Source of the DNA: Massariosphaeria phaeospora
Taxonomy: Eukaryota > Ascomycota > Dothideomycetes > Pleosporales
Reading direction: 5' to 3'
Length of the DNA: 64,000 nt
NCBI GenBank assembly: GCA_011032825.1
Contig: JAADJZ010000001.1
Location: forward strand, 2,418,001 to 2,482,000
Below, piece by piece: positions 56,943-64,000 of the stretch (positions are counted from its first letter, which is position 1; each line of letters opens with the position of its first letter). The position numbers were made by a program, and so were the translations under genes. The notes below the pieces were generated by a model. That model searched no databases. It saw nothing but the letters and a program-made list of their open reading frames with translations, and was not told where the DNA came from.

Positions 56943-58114
56943 GTATATATTAGATACGTAATTCTAGAATATTTTCTAAACTATTAAAAAAAAAAAGCTA
57001 ATTATAACTAAAAAGCTAACTTTATTTATATAGTATACTATTTCTTAAGTTATATATACTATATTAGGTAATTAGTAAATAGTAAGTAAGTGCAATATTT
57101 ATACTTACTTATAGTAAATACTCTAAGCTTTTAGTTTAGCTCTAAAAGCTAGTATAGCTTAAAGTAGTAGTAAAAGTTACTATAGTAGTCTATTCTTCTC
57201 TATAGTACTACTAATTTTTAATTTTTTTTTCTTTCTTTTTCTTTCTAGCTCTTTTACTTTATTAAATAGTTTAATAGCATTTTAGCAGCTAATTCTAGCG
57301 ATTCGTAACGCTGTTTCTAGAAACTAACTTGCTACTAAACTTCTTTAGCTTCGTTTATAGAGCTATATTGCACGTACTTTTCAACTTTTTTATTTTAGCT
57401 AGCGTAGGCGTTAGAAACTTGATTTTCGTTTCTACTTAGCATGTAGCAGCAAGCTTACTCGTTACGTATTCTTACTACTTATAATACTAACTTAAACTAC
57501 GGCTACTTAGCTAGCAAAGTACTTAAAGTTTTTTTCTTATTTTCTTGCAGCGTTACAAAACAAGAACTGCTACTTTATTTATTTTCTTACGCAAGCTACG
57601 TTTTGTTTGCATTAATATTTAAGTTTGCTTTGTTTCTCTTTTACATACTTTATTTTTAAACGCTTTGCTTTTAGTTGCTTTACTTCTCGTCGAACTGCGG
57701 CAAAATATAACAACGTTCTTTAGTTAAAAAATTCTCTAGATTCTCTTTCAAACTTAAAACTTTTTTTGAAAAGAATAATTATACTAAGCTTGCAAGCAAC
57801 AATGTAGACTTTGATACAAATCTAACAAACGTTAGTATAGTTGCTACTAAAAACAACAATGAAAAAGCATAGCTTTCTCTAAACAAGAATTATCTACCTA
57901 AGTACTATTTTTAACAGCTAAATAGCTTTAACAAACAAAAGTACACAAAATAAAACTATTAAAATAGTAGTACTCGCTTAATTAATTGCATAGCACATAA
58001 GTAGAAATAGTTAGGTTTTTGTTTTTCTATAGCTTACGCTAGAACGCATAGACTAACTCTAGCTTAAATGCTAAAAATACTTTTAAAGTTTTTATTACTA
58101 TGCTTTTGCAACTA

Positions 58115-59992
58115 ATGTACTCTACAAGCGAGTTGCTTACACAAGCAAGTTACTTACCTACGCTAAGCTTTTTCTCTACTACCTACTACTTTCTTTTTAC
58201 TACTTTCTTTCTACTACCTAGTACGAGTTAAAATTACTTAAATTACTTAAAATTAACTGCTGCATTTACTCTACACGTGCGCTTGTTGTGCTTTAGCTTA
58301 TCGCAGCGTCTACAGCGTTTTAAAAGCTAGCTGCTCTAATTACTAGCATTACTACGAGCTTTTTCTTTGCTTTTTTTATTACTACGCGTTTTAAACGCTT
58401 TAAAAGTTGTTAAGCGCACGTTTTTTTAAACTGTTAGAGTACGTTTTTGCTGTATACGCTTTTTTTTGTGCAACTTGCGTTACAAAAAAGCTTTATTTGT
58501 AGCTTAAAGCTTATTAACTTAGTTGCGTAGTAGTAGTACAAAAGCTGCTACGTACTCTACGCCTTTAAAAAGCTTTTTAAAAGCATTAACTATAAAAGTA
58601 AAAAAGCTATTTACATACTTTTTTATTCTTTTTTAAATTAGCTTTAATTGCGACCTAAATTTATAGGTATTACTAAGTGTTCTAGACTACTAGGCACTAT
58701 TCTTAATAGTAGGTAGTATAGGCGTACAAAAGTGCACGTTAAGCTTTGAAATTACAGCTTTTAAGTTAAATAGAACTAAGCTAGCACTTTAAAAGCTTTT
58801 TAAAATATTGCTTTTTGTAATAGAAGCTTTGTAAGCGCTAATAAAGCATAGCAGAAATTTAAGTTTAGTAATGTAGTTAATTTCGCAGCGTATTAGATTC
58901 TCGGCTTAGCGCTCGTACGCTTTTTTCAAAAGTAAAAAACAGCTTACATTAAGTAGCTGCAAAAAGTGCAACGAGTAAAGAAGCATGCAAAAAGTAATAA
59001 TATTGCTTTTCTTGTAGTACTTTTAGAAAGCAAGAAAGTTGTAGCTTTTATAGCTGTTAATAATAAGTAAACGTACTTCTTTAAAAGTACGTTTCTTTGT
59101 ATGCTTATTAAAGTGCTTTAACTACTTAAAGCTAAGCTTATTTGTTGCCTAGCTATTTTTAGAAACTGCGATAACCTAGTTGCAAAGTAGGCTATTTTCT
59201 TTGTACTAGGCAAAAAAGTAGTTCTTGCTCTAAAAAATAATAAAAAGTAAAATAGCTTACTCTATTGCGTTAACGCTTTACACTACTGTTGTTTACTTTT
59301 TATTACTTTGCTACACTGTTTTTAGCCGTTTTTAACGCTCTAAGCTAGTAATTACTACGCTTGTTAAAATCTAGCTTATTATAAAACTCGTTTTATTAAA
59401 GTTGTACGTGTTTTTGTTTACTACGTTGTACTTAGCTTTTATGTTTGCTACAAGCTTAAACTAGTTGCTAACAAACTTAAAGTTTTCGCAAAGAGCTTTT
59501 TTATAGTTGTACTTTTAATTAAACTTAACTTAGAGCTTAGGTTAACGCTTAACGAACGTTGTAGCTTAGTTAATACTAACTAGTAGCTAGCTTCGCTTTG
59601 CGAGTAGTAGGTTAGCTCTATTTGTTAAACTAGCAAGCCTAAGTAAAAATCTTTGCGTATTAAGTTTAATTGCAAAGCTTCTAATTACTTTTTCTTCTGC
59701 TAGACGAAGCTTTATTAAGTTAAATATGCAATCGCGTCGTAGAAGTATTCTAGCAAGCTAATTGCTTAGTATTTTCTGCGAAACGTTGTAGATTAATGCA
59801 ACGCGTTGCTGTAAAAGTATTGCATTGCATTTAATAGCTTAAATCGCAAGCTGTATTTACTTTTCTTTTAAAGCTAGTAGCGCGTTATATAGTTAAACTA
59901 GTGCGTTGTAAAAAAAAAAAAGTAGGTATTAGTAAAGAGCTTAGCGTAAGTAAGTAACTTGCTTGTGTAAGCAACTCGCTCGTAGAGTACGT
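58115..59992 (-). mobile_element. Pogo-like transposon E2 (1,878 bp)
   Basis: The ends read inward A(C/T)GTACTCTAC, AAGCGAGTTGCTTAC, AC, AAGCAAGTTACTTAC, close to E0. TA precedes the left end (58,113-58,114), while the right flank reads TG instead of TA. The minus strand is a RIP-broken pogo transposase with its zinc knuckle near 58,275-58,330. Confidence 0.8.
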
Positions 59993-60609
59993 TGTATCTA
60001 TTACTACTTTAGCTACGTTTTTTAACTAGCTTTTAAGCTAGCGCTAAAGAAAAGAAAAAAAAAAGCGCGCAAAAACTAAGCACGTTAGCTTTCTAGTAAC
60101 GTACTAAAAGATTTTTCGCTTAGTATATAAAAAAGCAACTAGTAGAAAATTACTTAAAGCGATTAAATAAAGCATGCATACGATATAATAAGTTTTGAGT
60201 TTTTATTTTACTTATGCATTTATAGCTAACGAAATTAACAAGTTCTAAAAAAGCTAGCAAAAAAGCACTATTTTAAGAAAACAAGTTAAAATAAAACTTG
60301 CATATATACCAAGAATCTAGTCTAAGTACTATATACAAACTTAGTAACAACTAAAAAACGTACTCGCATAGACGCTGTAGAATGCAAGCTTATTTTTATC
60401 TACTACTAGCTAGGTTTACAGCGAATTTACTTTAATTTATTTTTAGTTTTTGTTATTAGCATATCTAGGTTACGCTGCTAAGAAATTCTAGAAGTAGCTA
60501 TTATTAAGTATTTTTAAAGTTTACTATTAGATTTACAAAGAAATTTCTTAGTACCAAAAACATATACGTAACTACGCTTTGTACTTTCTACAACTTATAT
60601 TATTGCTAA
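59993..60609. other. AT-rich spacer before gypsy G2
   Basis: About 615 bp without recognised features. The five bases before the LTR are GCTAA, the candidate target duplication, whose partner would lie outside the window. Confidence 0.4.
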
Positions 60610-61110
60610 TGTTATTAGAAGTGTTCTTTTACTAAAAGTACGAGTTATCGGACTTGGAGATTCCGCCTAAGGAATTGTTCTGTGTGCGAAAGGCTTGGTA
60701 ACAACAAAAAAACAATCTCAATTCTATTCTAGATAGAATAACAAAGTAACAATCTGTTGCCTATAGATCTAATCTATGTATAAAATGTACTTAGAAGAGT
60801 TAACTACAAAGAATCTAAATTGTAAAGAAAATTCTGCTAATCTATATAGTTCTATAATTCTTTGCTAAAAGCGTCCTACTTAGTCCGCTCGGTGTGCTTA
60901 GTTACTAAGCGCTTTAGGCTAGCTAAGCGCTTGCTGCTTAGTGTACTTAGTCCGCTAAAGCTCTAATCGCACTAATTACTATTACGTAACTGCTAACTTA
61001 ATTCTGCTCTGCGCATCGCTGTACTTCTGTCTTGCAAACCTACAAGCTTTAACAATCTTCCTGCGTCGTTGCTTAGTTTACAATACCTAGTATCGTCTCT
61101 GTTTGTAACA
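60610..61110 (-). repeat. G2 3' LTR (501 bp)
   Basis: It runs TGTTATTAGAAG to CTGTTTGTAACA, homologous to the other four family LTRs. Its central block at about 60,870-60,960 is of the GCTTAGT type. It is the least mutated LTR of the set and the best reference for the family. Confidence 0.9.
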
Positions 61111-61124
61111 TTATCTTTCTTTTT
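61111..61124 (-). other. Polypurine tract of G2
   Basis: On the minus strand AAAAAGAAAGATAA ends directly at the LTR. This is the expected position and composition for plus-strand DNA priming and confirms the leftward orientation of the element. Confidence 0.7.
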
Positions 61125-61276
61125 AAGAATATCGTTTCGATAGCTGTCTTGCTGTGCTGTGCTAGTTCTTTCCGTGCCTTGCATTAGAGGTGCTCTTTCG
61201 TATAAAAGTAAGTTAACTTTAATTCTCGTCGTATCGTAGCTTTCTCTTGTATTTCTTTGAGTCTTTGAGTTTAACT

Positions 61277-61810
61277 ATGCCCAAGTCTTCGCTTTCTGTA
61301 GATTCGTGCTCTAAGTTGACTCGCCGTTGTTACGATCAAGTTGCTTGTATTCGCGAAACTAGTCTAAAGATGCCTGCTTCCTGCGGCCGTTGTTCTAAAG
61401 AGAACTTAAAGTGCCTAGTTAATCTTTCGTTAGATAAGTGTGCTAAATGTCTTTAGTCTAGCGCGCCTTGCGGTCTTGCTCTAACGAAAAGAAAGTAAGC
61501 AGCTCTTTAACAAAAGCGTTGCAACTTGCAACATCGGCTTTTGCTAGCTAAGCAACAGGTGCTATCTGCACGGATCCAAGCTGCTTAGATAGTGTCTACG
61601 GCGAAGTCCCATGCTGCTACTCTTCGAGTAGAGCTTTTTGTTGCTAAGATAGAAAAAAATCAGCGTTTTGCTAATAAGTAGGTAGCTATTAAAAAGCTAG
61701 AGAAACTAGAGGCTGCGCAGTTCGGCGCTGCTGTCGATTTCAAAAGTACAGTTTCCACCGATAGTCCTGTACCGCCGCTATTCGAAACGCTTTCGGCTAA
61801 CCTAGGCTAG
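61277..61810 (+). pseudogene. Antisense ORF of gypsy G2 encoding a Zn2Cys6-like cluster and coiled coil
   Basis: From the ATG at 61,277 the frame is open for 59 codons and stays readable to 61,810 (177 codons), interrupted only by a few TAG/TAA codons that RIP would create. Cysteines at codons 36, 39, 46, 55, 58 and 65 give C-x2-C-x6-C-x8-C-x2-C-x6-C, the spacing of fungal Zn(II)2Cys6 domains. An Ala/Lys/Glu-rich stretch that could form a coiled coil follows. It lies between pol and the 3' LTR on the opposite strand and ends at the base where the pol-strand frame ends. G1 has a damaged counterpart at 2,481-2,717. It is not assigned a function: DNA binding is suggested by the motif, but an RNA- or capsid-related role is equally possible. 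Confidence 0.65.
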
Positions 61811-64000
61811 TTACAGACTAACTCTTCTCTGTTTGCTTTTTTTTCTTTTAACTTTTCTGCTTTCTTAGAGAACTTGGATTCTTTGCCTTTAGATTTCGCT
61901 AGTAATACTTTCGTACTAGTTCCTTGTAGTTTGTAAAATTCCGTATCAGTTCTCATGTGTTCTAGCTCTCTAGCTATTTTTGCTATTTGACCAAGTACTT
62001 CCACTAACGTCTAAACTTCTGTAGGTCTTTGACTTTCTCAACTTCGTACTCTTTGTCTTTAAGCTCGATATTAGTTGCTACTTCGGCGTTTAGTAGTGCT
62101 GGTTTAAGAAGTAATTTGTAAAAAACTAGATGTATGTGCATGCTTGCGAGTAGCTGTAGTTTAAATAATACAAGTCCTTTGACCTTTAGGATTTTAAACA
62201 GTTTTATTCGAAAGTTGTCTAACTTGTTGTATAGTCGTTTAGTTTTTAGGTTTTTTCGTAAAAGGAAAACTCTATTCTCCTTTTTAAGAGTTAGTCTTTT
62301 AAGCTTTTTTTTATTTGCTAACTTAGCTGTCGTAAAGTTCCTTTAAGCGATTTTTCGGTTTAATTCGTTGTGTAATTCTCGCATTCTAAAAGCCTTATCG
62401 TCCGCTGTCAGCGAAATGCTTTCAATATCTTTTAGATTTTAATAAGCTACTAGCTTATATCTATAGTTTGCGTAGTACGGCGAGTGTTCTATAGTCGTAG
62501 ACCTTGTGCTATTGTATGCCAATTGTGCTGTTAGCAGAAGTTCAACTTAGTTGTTTTGCAGCTTGTTAGTGTACATTCGTAGGTACTGTTCTAGCGTTTA
62601 GTTCGTTCGTTCTGTCTAGCCGTTTGTTTGCGGGTGGAAGCTAGTTAATAGCTTCTTTGCAACTTCTAACTAGGCTAGAAACGTATTCTAAAACTTTAAT
62701 GTAAACAGCTTGTTTCTATTAGTAATAAACTGTTCTAGCAATTTGTAATTAGCGACGAGTGTCTTCGTAACTTCGTAAGCTATTTCTTCTGCCGTAATTA
62801 ACTCTTCTGTTGGTACAAAATGTAATTCTTTGGTTAATCAATCTACGATTACCAAGATCGAGTTGCATAGCCGTGCTAATCTAGGTTCTAACGATTTCAA
62901 AAGCTTTACTATAAAGTCTATTGTAACGCTAATCCATAGGCGTGCGAGTAGTTCTAGCGGTTAGAGTAATCTATAGGGCTTATGTCTTTTAGGTTTGTTC
63001 TTTAAACAATCTAAACAGTTGCCTATTGCTTTTTAAACTGTGTTTCGTACGTAGGGCATTAAGTACTCGTTCGAGATTCGTCGAACTATTTTGTTAATCC
63101 CTAAGTGTTTATATGCTCGTGAAGCATGTAATTTCTAAATAAGCTGTATAGCTTAGGTGTCGTCTGTAACTATTCATCTCTACTAGTCGTTTTTGCTCTA
63201 TTTTTAGTGCATTTTTTCTTTAATGCTTGTGACCTTAGCTATCTTAGCTAGTCGCAGTTTGTTGTATTTGAGAGTTCCGTTGAGATTCCGTCGCAATACT
63301 AAGTCGTGCGTAACCGGTTTGTTAGTTTCTGTAAAATCTAATTTTCAACTAAGCGCGTTTGCAGCTTCGTTGTTGGTTTCTTTGCGATAGTAAATCTTGA
63401 TATCGTAATCTGCTATAAATTTAGCTTATCTAACTTGTTGTCAATTTAGTTTCTTAGTTGTAGTAAAGCTAGTAAGGTTCTGATAATCTAAGTACACTTG
63501 TACTTAATGCCTTGCTCCTTTTAGCTATGCTTTCTATTGTTCGAAGGCGTTTATTATTGCTAATAGCTTCTTATCGTAAACGTCGTAGTTGAGTTCTGCT
63601 CTTGAAAACTTTCTAGAATAGTAGAACACTAGTCTCTATTTCCTGTCGTCGCATTGTTGTAATAGTATTGCTCCTAATGCGTAGTCTAAGGCATTAGTTT
63701 CTACTCGAGTTTTTTTTTCTAAGTTGTGCATTTGTAGCATTAGTGCTGTAGTAAACTTCTTTCTAAGTTCTTAAAACGCCTGTTCTTGTGTTTCTGTTTA
63801 TTTGAACTTTCTATCTTTCTTAGTGACTTCTAAGAGTAGAGTCGTAGTTTTGAAGTAATCTTTAATAAACTTTCGATAGAAGTTGGCAAATTCTAAAAAA
63901 AACTGCACGTCTTTTACTATTTTAGGAGTTAGCTATTTTTGTACAGTCTAGATCTTCTTCGGGTCCATAGACACACTTTTTCTTAAAATAATAAATCCTA
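61807..64000 (-). pseudogene. gypsy G2 pol (integrase end, RNase H, RT start), partial
   Basis: About 63,720-63,330 reads as RNase H, beginning ETNALDYALGAILLQQC and containing YYSRKFSRAELNYD. About 62,350-62,000 reads as the integrase C-terminus and a chromodomain-like segment (KDKEYEVEKVKDL). The last open stretch is 62,004-61,807, Lys/Glu-rich. Internal TAG/TAA codons at former Trp and Gln positions show RIP. The 5' part lies beyond the window. Confidence 0.82.

Larger units (their letters stand above)
55873..58114. other. Unclassified AT-rich repeat DNA
   Basis: About 2.2 kb with no readable gene. It contains an orphan pogo end at about 56,366 and the dispersed repeat at 56,722-56,942 (both listed separately). 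Around 57,200-57,760 the sequence is slightly richer in GC, but no protein frame was recognised on either strand. Confidence 0.4.
60610..64000 (-). mobile_element. Ty3/gypsy element G2, 3' part, weakly RIP-mutated
   Basis: Same family and orientation as G1. The 3' LTR is 60,610-61,110. Just inside it the complement of 61,111-61,124 is the purine tract AAAAAGAAAGATAA. An antisense ORF (61,277-61,810) and then the end of pol on the minus strand follow. The element runs off the right end of the window. It retains many more TCA/TGA/TGG/CCA words than G1, so it is younger or has been hit less often. Confidence 0.87.

Noticed and set aside
7906..59992. CRISPR-like array of short repeats at transposon ends
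   Set aside because: The 15-bp units occur only as two copies per transposon end with a 2-bp gap. There are no spacers, cas genes or prokaryotic context.

Overview
The window looks like a filamentous ascomycete chromosome, most plausibly a Dothideomycete-type genome with AT-rich isochores. The genus cannot be named from sequence alone. The evidence is short introns of about 46-72 bp with GT-AG ends and CTAAC-like branch sites, fungal protein families, Fot/pogo DNA transposons, and LTR retrotransposons riddled with TAA/TAG stops in the manner of repeat-induced point mutation (RIP). The window has two compartments: AT-rich, RIP-degraded transposon graveyards (about 1-21,878 and 34,138-64,000) on either side of one GC-balanced gene island of 12.3 kb (21,879-34,137).

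Left flank: this is a Russian-doll stack. A Fot-like element (F1, 873-21,878) is split by a Ty3/gypsy element on the minus strand (1,813-18,838, target duplication CTATA). That element is split in turn by an unclassified terminal-inverted-repeat (TIR) element (T1, 4,477-12,289, 8-bp duplication), a solo LTR (14,271-14,481) and pogo copy B (15,749-17,597). Pogo copy A (7,906-9,753) lies inside T1. Pogo copy C (19,929-21,777) sits in the tail of F1 and touches the island.

Gene island: it holds a covalent-FAD oxidoreductase on the plus strand. On the minus strand follow a small NTF2/SnoaL-like protein, an amidase pseudogene carrying an in-frame solo LTR, a major facilitator (MFS) transporter, an amidohydrolase-3 family hydrolase and a seven-helix rhodopsin-domain membrane protein. 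The exon models keep frame end to end for all except the amidase. The set looks like an uptake, hydrolysis and oxidation cassette with a receptor-like protein, and no PKS or NRPS backbone is present. The substrate cannot be read from the sequence.

Right flank: a truncated Fot-like element (F3) abuts the island. It is followed by pogo D (holding a 9-bp-duplication insert, a solo LTR and Fot-like F2), pogo E0 (holding a full-length 6.0-kb Ty1/copia element), pogo copies E1, Ex, E3 (with a solo LTR) and E2, and the 3' part of a much less mutated copy of the same gypsy family running off the right end.

Two observations stand out. Every measurable pogo/Fot end has one layout: an 11-bp head, then two 15-bp repeats spaced by 2 bp (17-bp period). 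The 15-bp sequence is largely private to each copy, even where transposase bodies are nearly identical. Separately, the gypsy family carries, antisense to pol and next to its 3' LTR, an ORF with exact Zn(II)2Cys6 spacing.
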